30,833 nt of DNA, from the NCBI GenBank assembly GCA_002343715.1, contig DDSA01000021.1, positions 1 to 30,833 of the forward strand, in the 5' to 3' direction. Below are positions 1-8,742 of this stretch, piece after piece. Position numbers and translations under genes: made by a program. Within the stretch, counting starts at the first letter, position 1; each line of letters begins with the position of its first letter. The notes under the pieces are model-generated. The model had not been told where the DNA came from, searched no databases, and saw only the letters and a program-made list of their open reading frames with translations. This DNA is from Phycisphaerales bacterium UBA2402. GTDB lineage: Bacteria; Planctomycetota; Phycisphaerae; Phycisphaerales; UBA1924.

Positions 1-68
1 TGTGGGGAGCGTGGTCATGATGGTGCTTCGCGGAGAAAGAAATCTGTGGAGCAGTTCAATGCGCGGCT

Positions 69-3000
69 TCAGGAGCCTTCGATGGTTTTGCGGATGGACT
101 CGAGTTCGGTCTTGGCCTTGTCGGACACGGCGGAGGGGTTGGCCTCGATGGTCTTGCGTGCCTCCACCAGCGCCAACCGGGCTTCTTCCCGCTGGCCCGC
201 GCAGAGCAGCGCCTCGGCGAGGTGGGCGTTGTACCGCACCGCCTGCTCCGGCGAGCTCGAGAGAAGCACCGCTCGACGGAATGCGGCGACGGCCCCGGCG
301 CAGTCCTTTGTCCTGTACAGCACCGCGCCAAGGGTGTCCTGCAGGTCCGCCACGGCGGGTTGGAGTTCCACCGCTTTCTGCGCCATCGGGAGTGCTTCGG
401 CGGGTTGGTCGAGGTAGACCGCGAGGATGTAGGCCAGGTTGTTGTTCATCTCGACATCGTCGGGGAACTGCCCCAGGCCGTCGCGGTACAGCTTCGCCGC
501 GTCGCCGTGTTCGCCGGCCTCGACAAGCGCCGACCCAAGGCCCCGGAACGTCAACTGACGGATCGAGGGGTCCTTCACCCGACCCAGGAAGTCGCGGGCG
601 GGGGCGATGGTGGCGTTGCGGGTGGACGCGTCCTCGAGGTTCAGGGCGGTGCGGAAGTACTCGATCCACTCCTGCGCCGCCGCGGCCTGGGCCACCCGCC
701 CGGTATCCTCGAGATACCGCAGCGTCTGATTTTTGTCGTTGATGAGTTTGCGCAGGTCGTTGAACCACGCGAGCATGATCGCGGGCTGATCGACCTGGAG
801 GAGTTTGAGGGCATCACGGGCGGCGGCCTCGGCCTGGGGCACCTTGGCCTCTTTCATGAAGACCTTGGAGAGTGCCATGAGCAGACCGGGGTTGGCGGAG
901 ATGCGCTGCGAACCGACCTTGTTGAGGACGCGCTTGGCCTCGAGCAGGTCCGGCGGGTTGATGGCCAGGAGCGAATCGAGATAGAACTGCGTGTTGCGGT
1001 CGTTGCCGTCGATCTCGAAGGCGTCCCTGAAGAACCGGCTGGCCTGCTGGTGGGCATCGGCCCGTGCGAAGAGCCGCCCGAGTGTGTTCATCGCCTCGAG
1101 GTCGCGCGGTCGGGACGCGATGGCCCGTGAGGCGATGTCGAGGGCGTCGCCCGTCCGACCCATGCGCAGCAGGTCGGCGACCAGTCCGTACAGGAGTTCA
1201 TCGTTGTACGGCGCGATCTTGACGGCCCCGCCCAGGTCCTTGACCGCCTCGTCGATTTGTCCGAGGGTGATGTACGCGAAGGCGCGCATGCGCATCGCCT
1301 GCCACATGTCCGGGCGGATGGACAAGGCCCTTCCGAAATCGCTGATGGCGTCGCGGGCCGTCTTCGGATCGCTCATCATGGTCTGCCCGCGTTTCAGGAA
1401 GACCATCGCCTCGCCGGGGAACCTCGCCACAGCGCGATCGAGAATCTCGCGCTGGGCCCGCGTGTCCTTCAGGCCGCCGCTGCAATCGGCCAGCAGCAGG
1501 AGCGTGACGGCGTCGGGGTCTCCCTTCTTGACGATCTCGTCGATCTCCTTCTTCGCGTCGGCGAAGTTATCGAGTTTCATCAGGCACTCGGCCAGACGCT
1601 TTCGGTACAGGTGATCCTGCGTGTCGGCCCCTGCGTTGACGATGCGGCGGCACACCTCCGTCGCTTTGTCGTAGGACATCACCCTCATCAGGACATCGGC
1701 GATGACCTTGTCGGCCTCGGCGTTCTGCGAACTCTGGTAGGCGCGGGCTTTTTCCAGTTCGGCCAGCGCGCCCTCGAAATCCTGCCGCTGGACGAGAAAC
1801 TGGGCGTACGCGATGTGAGGGGTGATCGACATCTTCGCGGGTTCGATGCCCGCGATGTGTTTCTCGAAGATGTCCCTGGCCTTCTGACGCTCCCCCTGTT
1901 CCCAGTTCCAGGCGGCGTCGAGCGCCAGGATGTCGTACCCCTCCCCCAGGGAACGGGCGCGGTCGATCATGGGCCTGGCCTTGGCCCAGTCTCGCTCGCC
2001 GATGTAGATCGCCGCGAGCGCGACCAGGTTGGTCCGATCGTTGGGCGAGTTCTTCGACATCGTCTCGCGGCGCTCCCGGGCGACGGACTTGTTCCCCACC
2101 GCGGCCTCAAGACCAAGCCACGAGGCGATGAAGGAGGGATCATCACGCCCGAACTTCTCGCTCGCCCGCGCGAAGGTCAGCGCCTCCTCCTGCCGCCCCA
2201 TCCCGATGAGGGCGCTGAGCACATCGTTGATCGAGGCGACGTCGTTGGGCCGCAGGGCCACGGCCCGGCGGAACGACTCGACCGCCTCGGCGCTGCGCCC
2301 CACGAGCATCTCCATCCGTCCCTTGAGACGCCACGCCTCAGGGAGGGCACCACCCTTGGCCACCGCCTGCTCCATCGCCGACACGGCGTCCTTGAAGTTC
2401 CCCTCCGCCGCGAGCACGCGGGCGCGGAACGTCAGGCCGTCGGCCTCGTCCATGTTCGCCTTCGCCGCCCGTTCGGCCAGCGCTTTGGCCGCGGGCAGGT
2501 TCTTCGCATCGATCGCGTCGAGGAACTGAAACTCCACCACGCGCTGGTCGTCGGCGTTGATCGCCGCGGCCTGGGCCAGCGATTCGGCGGCCTCCTTGGG
2601 CATGTTGTACCGGCGGTAGATCTGGTACGCGCCGAGTTTGCGTTCGATCTCGGGCGCTTCGGTGTCGAGTTCGATGATCGCGATCTGGCTCTCGGCGCTG
2701 TCGGGCCGCGTAACGGCGATCTGGTACTGACGGGCCTGCTTCACATCGGGGTGGAGTTCAACGGCCTTGTTGGCCAGGGCCACGGCTTTCTCCGGCTGGT
2801 TGGCGCGGCGGTAGGCGTTGCCCAGCGGCTGCACCAGTCGCCAATCGTAGTTGTGCCTGACCACCGCCTTCTCGAGGTACGGGATGAGTTCCTCGGGACG
2901 AGCGGGCTTCCCCGGCGGCGGCACGAGCATCTCCTGCGCGGTGACCAGGTCCGCGACGACGGGATCCACCACGCCGCCGGTGGGCTTGGACCCCTCCACC

Positions 3001-4658
3001 ACGCCGATCAGGTCGCGCCGGTTCTTGAGTTCCATGTTGTCGGGCGCGACGGCGAGGAGTTGGTCGTAGATTTCCCGTGCGCGTGTCAGATTCTGGAGTT
3101 TGGTCTCGATCTCCGCCAGCATGACGAGCGTCTGGGGCCTGCCGGGATTCAGCGCCAGGAGTTGCTCGAGGCGCTGCTTGGCCAGGCCGGGCTGGTTGAT
3201 CCGGTCGGCCACCTGGGCCGCCAGCATCAACGCCTCGGCGTTGGGACGGTTGCCCACGGCCTTGAGGTACTGGTCGAGCAGCCGGTTCGCACGCGAGAGA
3301 TCGCCCTCGGCGAAGGCGAGCTGCGCATCGACGAACATCAACTGCGGCATGTCGGGGGCCATCACCGCGCCGAGTTTGGCCCGGTACTCGCGGGCCGCCG
3401 CGAGCACCTTGGGCTTGTCTTCATCTTTGACGTAGTGCCAGGCCTTGGCCTGGAAGAGCGCCTGCAGAAACTGGGCGTTGGTCCTCATCCCGAAGAGGCG
3501 GACGCCCTCGAGGCTCGTGGGGGGAATCTTGAGATCAACGAGTTTCTGGAGTTGCGCGTTGGCGCCGAGGTAGTCGTCGCGCGAGGCGAAAATGTCCGAG
3601 TAGGTCGCGAGCATCAGGGCATCCCCCGGCCGCTGCTCGAGCGCACGCAGGCACGCCGCCTCCGCCCGCTTCGAGCGGCCCTGCGGATCCAGCAGCGACT
3701 CCATGTAGCGCATCGTGTCGATCGTGCGCGGCTTGATCCTCGCCGGGTCGCTGGTCGCCATCGCCCTTGCCGCCGCGTCCAGACGGGGCATCATGTCCGC
3801 CTGCATCGTGCCGACCCGCTCGTTGACATCGACCTTGCCCCGCTGCACGTCCTGGGCGATCGCCTGCTGGAACTTGCCCAGATCCCGCTGCATCGACACC
3901 AGCATCATGTAGGGGTCATCGGGGTTCTTCTCGATAAACGACGACAGGGCCGCGTCGGCCTTGTCGCGCAGGGCCTGGGCCTCTTCGGTGGCCGCTCGGC
4001 CCTCGGCGCGCAGGGCCATGATGAGGTACAGGTTCTGGAGGCTCTGGGCCGCGTCGACATCCGACGGATCGGCCGCGATCGCGGCGATCAGGTCCGCCTC
4101 GGCCTCGAGCGCGAGTTCGTTCTTCGCATCGGGCACGAAGCGGTAGAGTTCGTACTTCGCCTCGCCCCGGTAGCGTCGCAGCGCATCGGCCTTCCCGCCC
4201 TCCCCGGCGTGCGGCGCGATCATCGCGTCGCACTCGGAGACGAAGCGGTCGTGCTCCGAACGGGAGAAGTTCACCGGCAGCATCTCACGCTGGATCTCCA
4301 GGTTCTCCTTCTGAAGTTCGATGTTCTCTCGCTGCACGCGGGCCAGCTGGCGCGTCGCCAGCATGTACTGACGGAAGTAGTCCTGGTACGTCACCTGCAG
4401 TTCCGGAGCCAGTTGCCGCAGCGCGTCCCTCCACTTGTTCAGGTTGACGGTGTTGGTCTGCTCCTTGTTCACCGCTTTCGAGTAGAACTCGATCGCCTTG
4501 GCGTACTCGCCCTTGGCCGCCAGACGGTCGCCCGCCTTGGCCAGGTCCGTGGCCGAGTTCACGAGCAGGTAGTAGGCCGACACGGCCACCACGCCGAACG
4601 CCAGCAGCAAGCCGACAGACAGGGACGCGACAAACCTCGTATTCACTCGACCGGCCAT
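69..4658 (-). CDS. Giant membrane-anchored TPR-repeat protein of the exosortase locus
   Basis: A 1529-residue protein built almost entirely of helical tetratricopeptide-type repeats. One hydrophobic segment near the N terminus (about residues 9-33) follows a short basic stretch, so the bulk should be anchored in the inner membrane and project into the periplasm. A charged stretch at about 100-127 looks like a short coiled coil. TPR-like A/G/A/P patterns then recur to the C terminus. The frame also opens with a GTG at 4661, but GAGGAG lies 6 nt before the ATG at 4658, so that start is preferred. It lies 49 nt downstream of the EpsI-like gene on the same strand. Large TPR proteins accompany exosortase/exopolysaccharide loci (the PrsT type), where they are thought to scaffold assembly or export. 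That role is inferred here. Unlike PrsT lipoproteins it shows a plain membrane anchor and no lipobox. Confidence 0.85.
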   Translation of the reverse strand: MAGRVNTRFVASLSVGLLLAFGVVAVSAYYLLVNSATDLAKAGDRLAAKGEYAKAIEFYSKAVNKEQTNTVNLNKWRDALRQLAPELQVTYQDYFRQYMLATRQLARVQRENIELQKENLEIQREMLPVNFSRSEHDRFVSECDAMIAPHAGEGGKADALRRYRGEAKYELYRFVPDAKNELALEAEADLIAAIAADPSDVDAAQSLQNLYLIMALRAEGRAATEEAQALRDKADAALSSFIEKNPDDPYMMLVSMQRDLGKFQQAIAQDVQRGKVDVNERVGTMQADMMPRLDAAARAMATSDPARIKPRTIDTMRYMESLLDPQGRSKRAEAACLRALEQRPGDALMLATYSDIFASRDDYLGANAQLQKLVDLKIPPTSLEGVRLFGMRTNAQFLQALFQAKAWHYVKDEDKPKVLAAAREYRAKLGAVMAPDMPQLMFVDAQLAFAEGDLSRANRLLDQYLKAVGNRPNAEALMLAAQVADRINQPGLAKQRLEQLLALNPGRPQTLVMLAEIETKLQNLTRAREIYDQLLAVAPDNMELKNRRDLIGVVEGSKPTGGVVDPVVADLVTAQEMLVPPPGKPARPEELIPYLEKAVVRHNYDWRLVQPLGNAYRRANQPEKAVALANKAVELHPDVKQARQYQIAVTRPDSAESQIAIIELDTEAPEIERKLGAYQIYRRYNMPKEAAESLAQAAAINADDQRVVEFQFLDAIDAKNLPAAKALAERAAKANMDEADGLTFRARVLAAEGNFKDAVSAMEQAVAKGGALPEAWRLKGRMEMLVGRSAEAVESFRRAVALRPNDVASINDVLSALIGMGRQEEALTFARASEKFGRDDPSFIASWLGLEAAVGNKSVARERRETMSKNSPNDRTNLVALAAIYIGERDWAKARPMIDRARSLGEGYDILALDAAWNWEQGERQKARDIFEKHIAGIEPAKMSITPHIAYAQFLVQRQDFEGALAELEKARAYQSSQNAEADKVIADVLMRVMSYDKATEVCRRIVNAGADTQDHLYRKRLAECLMKLDNFADAKKEIDEIVKKGDPDAVTLLLLADCSGGLKDTRAQREILDRAVARFPGEAMVFLKRGQTMMSDPKTARDAISDFGRALSIRPDMWQAMRMRAFAYITLGQIDEAVKDLGGAVKIAPYNDELLYGLVADLLRMGRTGDALDIASRAIASRPRDLEAMNTLGRLFARADAHQQASRFFRDAFEIDGNDRNTQFYLDSLLAINPPDLLEAKRVLNKVGSQRISANPGLLMALSKVFMKEAKVPQAEAAARDALKLLQVDQPAIMLAWFNDLRKLINDKNQTLRYLEDTGRVAQAAAAQEWIEYFRTALNLEDASTRNATIAPARDFLGRVKDPSIRQLTFRGLGSALVEAGEHGDAAKLYRDGLGQFPDDVEMNNNLAYILAVYLDQPAEALPMAQKAVELQPAVADLQDTLGAVLYRTKDCAGAVAAFRRAVLLSSSPEQAVRYNAHLAEALLCAGQREEARLALVEARKTIEANPSAVSDKAKTELESIRKTIEGS

Positions 4659-4707
4659 CACAGACTCCTCATGAACCGTCGCTCAGGGCGCTCCGGCGTG
4701 TTCGTTC

Positions 4708-5649
4708 TCATTGGTTCGTCCCGCCCGCTCCCGGGGCGTTCGATTTGCCCGACCCGGCGGCGGTGGTGTTATCGGCGCCGCCCGTTCGGGGTGGATACTC
4801 GCCCGATTCCACCTTCACCCAGTCGGGGACGCAGCGCATCACCTCGGCGAAGTTCTCGTCGAGCCACGCCGCGGCCAGTTCCGCCAGTTCCTCCGCGGTC
4901 TCCACCAGGTGCGACTGAAACTCGACTTTCAGGTAATAGGAATACGTCGAACGCAGGTCGAAGGCGAGCAGCCGCACACCCTCGGCACGGGAGACGATGC
5001 CGCCGTTGGCGATGAAGAAATACCCCGCGTAGATCGCACGCCCCGACTCGTCCTCGAAGTGCGTCACACGCAGTTTCAGGTCCTTCGCATCGCGCGGCAG
5101 GTTGATGCGTGTGTTGGGCAGATCCGTGTGCTTGTCCTGGGTCTTGGCCCGGAAGATGCGCCCCCGCATCGCCTCGGGAACGTCCTCGTTCTCGAGCCAG
5201 TCCTCGGTTCGTACCGGCATCGGGATATCGCCCACAACGCCCTTGAGTTGCATCCCCGCGCCCACCATGCACCGGTCGGGCACGTGCGGCACGGTGTCGA
5301 TCATGCCGGTGTAATACGCCGCGTGGAACTGCAAGGCCCGCCGCTCCTTGCCCGGGCGCGGCTCTTTCTCGAGATACACACGGGAGACGTAGTTGGGGGT
5401 GCCCAGCACCTCCTCGATCTCCGGGGGCATGCGCTGATCGGATCCCAGCCGCACGAACGAAGCGCTCTCGCTGGGTATCGCCGAGACCATCCGGCCATCG
5501 GGGGCATAGATTTTCTCTTTGCGCAGATAGAGTTTGAACGACGAGATGGCGGCGCTCATGGCCACGGCGCTGACCGACAAAATCACGATCGCCGCGATGT
5601 AGGCCGGACGGACAAAGAGAGGACGGGGATTGGCGACGGGGCCGCTCAT
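4708..5649 (-). CDS. Exosortase-associated EpsI-like protein
   Basis: A 313-residue protein with one N-terminal membrane segment (about residues 16-36) followed by an extracytoplasmic domain. The hallmark is PHVPDRCMVGAGM at 121-133, which matches the H-x-P-x-x-C-x-x-G-x-G signature of EpsI/DUF3485 proteins; Cys127 is the conserved cysteine. The C terminus is low-complexity (Gly/Ala/Thr/Asn). The ATG at 5649 is chosen because its codon overlaps the TGA of the exosortase gene (ATGA, 5646-5649), implying translational coupling, and a GGAGGGG sequence lies upstream. The frame stays open farther upstream, but that part lies inside the exosortase gene. EpsI proteins are obligate genetic partners of exosortases, sometimes fused to them, and are implied in exopolysaccharide production; the biochemical activity is unsettled. 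Confidence 0.82.
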   Translation of the reverse strand: MSGPVANPRPLFVRPAYIAAIVILSVSAVAMSAAISSFKLYLRKEKIYAPDGRMVSAIPSESASFVRLGSDQRMPPEIEEVLGTPNYVSRVYLEKEPRPGKERRALQFHAAYYTGMIDTVPHVPDRCMVGAGMQLKGVVGDIPMPVRTEDWLENEDVPEAMRGRIFRAKTQDKHTDLPNTRINLPRDAKDLKLRVTHFEDESGRAIYAGYFFIANGGIVSRAEGVRLLAFDLRSTYSYYLKVEFQSHLVETAEELAELAAAWLDENFAEVMRCVPDWVKVESGEYPPRTGGADNTTAAGSGKSNAPGAGGTNQ

Positions 5650-6605
5650 GCCGCAACCCCTCCGGCCCCGTCGGGTTCGTCGATGATCCTGTTGAGCGCC
5701 CAGACCACGCCGAGGAAAAGGCCCAGGCTGGGGACCAGGAGCAGCGTGCCGATGAGCATGTGGGCATCGCCGCTGGTGAAGTTCACGTTGTTGAGCGACA
5801 ACAATCCCAGCACCGTCACGCGGATGACGTTCATGAAGATCGCCACAGGCCCCGCCAGCAGCATGAGCGCGATCCGCTGCCACCAGTGCTTGCACGACAG
5901 CAGGGCCACAGCGCCCGCCAACGCGTAGAACGCCACCACCATCCGCATCCCCGAACAGGCTTCCGCCACGTTCATCTTGTTCCCGGCCACCGACAGCGTG
6001 TTCCCGGAGAGATCAACGCCGAATCCGAAGATCGCGCCGAGAATCGTCAGAAAAACGAACGCCCCCTTGCTGGCGATGAGTTGCAACTGGAACGTCACCT
6101 TGATCATGATCTGCTCGGAGAGCGTGATCATGAAGACCAGGTACGCGATGGGCAGGAACAAGTAACGGAACATCCGCGTCCCGGCCAGCAGCAGCGTCAG
6201 CCCCCCCAGCGTCAGGATGACCGATGCGCCCTGGAGCATGTGGTTCGGGACTCCCACCACGAAGAACAGGTAGCACGCGATCCCCAGCAGCATCGGCGCC
6301 AGCGCGGGCCAGAAGACGCGCGCGGGCTCCGCCAGCAGTTTCTCCCGAACCTGCCACACCAGGTAGCCGCTGATAAACGGGATCACATACGCGTGGCCCC
6401 AGTCCTCCATCTTGATCGAACTGTGCTCGTGCTGTTTCCAGAACCAGCGGAAGAAGAGGCCGATGAACGCCGCCGCGAGCAGCCCGACAGCGGCCCAGGT
6501 CGAGGCGGATACCTCGTGTGCTCTTCGTGCCGATGCGCGCACCGCCACCGTGGCGGGTGAACCCGGTGAGACCATGGTGGATCGTTGCGGCGTCGCTGTG
6601 CTCAT
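5646..6605 (-). CDS. Exosortase (membrane transpeptidase, EpsH family)
   Basis: A 319-residue polytopic membrane protein with about eight hydrophobic segments after a 35-residue Ser/Ala/Arg-rich cytoplasmic tail. The three family catalytic signatures are present in order: Cys217 in NVAEACSGMRM, Arg262 in NVIRVTVLG, and His282 in GDAHMLIGTLL. Exosortases cleave and transfer surface proteins carrying a C-terminal PEP-CTERM-like tripartite signal; in many genomes the gene sits in an exopolysaccharide locus, as here. It is 88 nt downstream of the export lipoprotein gene and overlaps the EpsI-like gene by 4 nt. No clear Shine-Dalgarno precedes the ATG at 6605; an internal ATG at 6575 would remove ten residues without touching the membrane domain. 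The subtype (XrtA, XrtK and so on) cannot be fixed by eye, and no sorted substrate is encoded in the window. Confidence 0.93.
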   Translation of the reverse strand: MSTATPQRSTMVSPGSPATVAVRASARRAHEVSASTWAAVGLLAAAFIGLFFRWFWKQHEHSSIKMEDWGHAYVIPFISGYLVWQVREKLLAEPARVFWPALAPMLLGIACYLFFVVGVPNHMLQGASVILTLGGLTLLLAGTRMFRYLFLPIAYLVFMITLSEQIMIKVTFQLQLIASKGAFVFLTILGAIFGFGVDLSGNTLSVAGNKMNVAEACSGMRMVVAFYALAGAVALLSCKHWWQRIALMLLAGPVAIFMNVIRVTVLGLLSLNNVNFTSGDAHMLIGTLLLVPSLGLFLGVVWALNRIIDEPDGAGGVAA

Positions 6606-6693
6606 GCGGAATCCGGGGAGTGCTGTGCTTCCTTACTGCACCACCCCCGCGGCGGGTTCGTACGTGCGGCCAGGGTTCGCATCATGCCCGTCC

Positions 6694-8286
6694 TCAATCC
6701 GGGCCGTCGTACGGCGGAGGGCCGAAGATATCGTTGCCGAAGTTGCGATCGGCCGTGATGCTGAACCCGTAGTTCACGCGGAATCCGTTGCGGATCACCG
6801 CGAGCGGAAGCGCCCAGAAGTTGGTTCCGATATTCACACGGTCGTTGGGCTTCAGATACACATCGGGCTGTGTCTGTTCGCTGATCGCCCGGACATCGAG
6901 CCTGATGGTGGCCTGGCGGTCACCGGAGAGCATCCGGGTCAGATCGACCCGCTCAGGAATAGCCAGCGTGCCCATGCCGCCCGCGGAATCGATCGCCCGC
7001 AGCAGGGTCAGGCCGCCGGTGGGAGGCAACTGGATGGGGCCTGGTCGGTTGATCTGACCCGCCATGTAGACGAATCCGACCGGTGAAGTCGGCACACGGA
7101 CGACATCACCGTTGCGGATGACGATGTTCGCCGCGGGATCTCCGTTGAGAAGGTCCTCCAAGCGGATGCGGATCACCCTGGTCGTCACCAGATCAGCCGC
7201 CTTGAGCGGGCCGCCGGCGGGCGATGCGGCCGCGGCCTTCGCCGCATTCAGTTGAACCCATTTACCGTTCAGGAATACCCAGGAAGTCGAGTCAGCACCT
7301 TTGGCCGAGGGTGTGGACTTGGCCACGGGTTGATCTACAAGGTCCAAAGCGGGAGGAGGCGAGTTGCCATCCGGGACGGCGGTCACATCGGGCTGCCTTC
7401 GCGGCAGGTAGCGCACGCCGGGGGCCGCGGGCATCATCCCCGGTGACGGCTGTTTGGGGGTGCCTTCGGGCTTGGTGATGTCGTCGATGACCCTGATGAG
7501 GTCCTCGCCCGTGACGGGCGGGGTCGTCGGGCCTGCCGGCGTATCGGGCAGGGACAAGGGCGGCGATGCACCATCGGGCTGGGGCGCGCCCAGGGCCGCA
7601 TCGCTGAGTTCCACACGCCGGATCACATAGATGTCTTTTACCGATTCATCAAAGCGGCCTCCGGCCGTCAGGGCTTCGAGCAAGCGAAAGTTCGCGTTGG
7701 GAACAAGGTACTGCCCGCTGCGTTCCACGTTGCCCACGATGCTGTAGGTGCTGCCCCGGCTGTTGAGCATCACGATCTGGGCCAAGGGATCGGACACGAA
7801 GCGCGCCATGGCCCGCTCGATGTCCGCCCGTGCCTGTTCGAGCGTTCTCCCGCCGACCTGGATCCGTCCCAGCTGCGGCAGGTCGATCATGCCACGATCA
7901 TCGACCACCACTTCGTACGTGTCGGGCCGATCCGTGATGATCAGGTCGTACAGCGTCACACGCATCGCATCGCCCGGTGTCACGCGATAACTGGACGGCT
8001 GCGGGAGCAAATCTTCCGGCACGGGCGAGGTCGCGTTCGCCGTGATCGGTTCATCTTCCTCGATCGAAGCGATCCGATCCAGCACCGGGACCACGGTCGG
8101 GGTCGCCTCCCAACGGCCCGCGACGCTCGGGTCCATGAACGAGTCCTGGCACCCGCCCATCCCCATAAGCAGCATCACGCTCCCGCAGACGGACCATGCT
8201 TGCCCGGATCCTCCGGCACGCGACCTCAATGCTCTGAGTCGCGTAGGGTGCGGACGGTTTATTCTGCCTGACACTGACTGTGGCAC
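6694..8286 (-). CDS. Polysaccharide export outer-membrane lipoprotein (Wza/GumB-like, SLBB domains)
   Basis: A 530-residue export protein. A hydrophobic stretch ends in the lipobox MGGC (Cys46), so it should be lipidated, though the n-region before it is long. Residues about 99-178 form the Poly_export domain (YRVTPGDAMRVTLYD to the DPLAQIVML strand). A first SLBB module begins near 181 (STYSIVGNVERSGQY) and is interrupted after VIRRV (about 222) by some 150 Pro/Ala-rich residues before RIRLEDLLNGDP (about 371) completes it. A second SLBB follows at about 402-450 (VYMAGQINRPG). The start GTG at 8286 is preferred because AAGGAG lies 6 nt upstream; an in-frame GTG at 8334 has only a weak site. 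Proteins of this type form the outer-membrane polysaccharide channel. It is the first gene of the exosortase operon, but no Wzc-like co-polymerase or glycosyltransferase is seen in the window. Confidence 0.88.
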   Translation of the reverse strand: MPQSVSGRINRPHPTRLRALRSRAGGSGQAWSVCGSVMLLMGMGGCQDSFMDPSVAGRWEATPTVVPVLDRIASIEEDEPITANATSPVPEDLLPQPSSYRVTPGDAMRVTLYDLIITDRPDTYEVVVDDRGMIDLPQLGRIQVGGRTLEQARADIERAMARFVSDPLAQIVMLNSRGSTYSIVGNVERSGQYLVPNANFRLLEALTAGGRFDESVKDIYVIRRVELSDAALGAPQPDGASPPLSLPDTPAGPTTPPVTGEDLIRVIDDITKPEGTPKQPSPGMMPAAPGVRYLPRRQPDVTAVPDGNSPPPALDLVDQPVAKSTPSAKGADSTSWVFLNGKWVQLNAAKAAAASPAGGPLKAADLVTTRVIRIRLEDLLNGDPAANIVIRNGDVVRVPTSPVGFVYMAGQINRPGPIQLPPTGGLTLLRAIDSAGGMGTLAIPERVDLTRMLSGDRQATIRLDVRAISEQTQPDVYLKPNDRVNIGTNFWALPLAVIRNGFRVNYGFSITADRNFGNDIFGPPPYDGPD

Positions 8287-8298
8287 GAACAGCTCCTT
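8281..8298 (-). promoter_or_regulatory. Ribosome binding site deciding the export-lipoprotein start
   Basis: Read on the minus strand, AAGGAG is followed by CTGTTC and then GTG (8286). This is one of the clearest Shine-Dalgarno sequences in the window and argues for a start 16 codons inside the longest open frame. Confidence 0.6.
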
Positions 8299-8525
8299 CA
8301 CACTCCGACAACCACACTTCAATTCCTGATCCACGCCCGCTGAACTCAGACCTCGAACTCGCCTGCCCCACGATCCTCCGGGCTGCTTTCCGATAACTCA
8401 CAACGGTCGAAAAGGGACCGAACGAGACATCCCACGTTCACATTACCTATCAAAATACTTCCAATTTCCGACGGCGATCGTAGGAAGTTCCTTCACGGCG
8501 AGACACTTCCCGGACGGTCAGAATC

Positions 8526-8542
8526 GACCGGGCGGGCCGGTC
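8526..8542. repeat. GC-rich inverted repeat GACCG/CGGTC
   Basis: GACCG at 8526-8530 is mirrored by CGGTC at 8538-8542 around a 7-nt GC-rich centre. It lies in the divergent promoter region, so it could be an operator or part of a leader hairpin. No function is known. Confidence 0.35.
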
Positions 8543-8579
8543 CTATTGAACCCGCTGTGCGATTTTACCACACCTCTTC

Positions 8580-8595
8580 ACCCCCGAAAGGGGGT
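8580..8595. repeat. Stable hairpin with GAAA tetraloop upstream of lipA
   Basis: ACCCCC, GAAA, GGGGGT forms a perfect six-pair stem closed by a GNRA-class tetraloop. No proper T-run follows on either strand, so a leader or boundary hairpin is as likely as a terminator. It sits about 150 nt before the lipA start. Confidence 0.45.
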
Positions 8596-8742
8596 TCAAC
8601 TTTGAGAAACCCGCGCAGCACGTGAGACCCCGCGCGACACGAACTTTCCTCCACCACACGGGTGTATACGAGAAATCCCCCGCTCAGGTTTGCCGCTTCC
8701 TTGCGACCTACAAGGCTCGACCAACCCCTAAACTGTTGTTCA

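Larger units (their letters stand above)
8287..8742. other. Long intergenic region between divergent export operon and lipA
   Basis: 456 nt without a convincing gene. It must hold promoters for both directions. The part around 8440-8475 is much more AT-rich than the rest of the window and lies where a promoter for the minus-strand exosortase operon would be expected, but no good paired -35/-10 was identified. Toward lipA there are a GC-rich imperfect palindrome (8526-8542) and a tight GAAA-loop hairpin (8580-8595). The lipA reading frame is open back to 8662, yet that part encodes no recognisable sequence. Confidence 0.6.

Noticed and set aside
1..68. A minus-strand ATG at 16-18 that could start the next gene of the exosortase operon
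   Set aside because: Only five further codons are inside the window and there is no clear ribosome site, so it cannot be supported.
1257..5015. A 1252-codon open frame on the plus strand opposite the TPR gene
   Set aside because: It is antisense to a gene with clear TPR repeats, a membrane anchor and a ribosome site. Long antisense frames are expected in GC-rich coding DNA, and its translation has His/Arg/Gly-skewed composition with no domain.
8276..8298. A TGGCAC element resembling half of a sigma-54 promoter
   Set aside because: The partner TTGC element at the required spacing is absent, and the sequence overlaps the export gene's start region.
8662..8742. A possible N-terminal extension of LipA
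   Set aside because: The frame is open, but the predicted residues are unlike LipA, there is no ribosome site, and the stretch looks like leader DNA.
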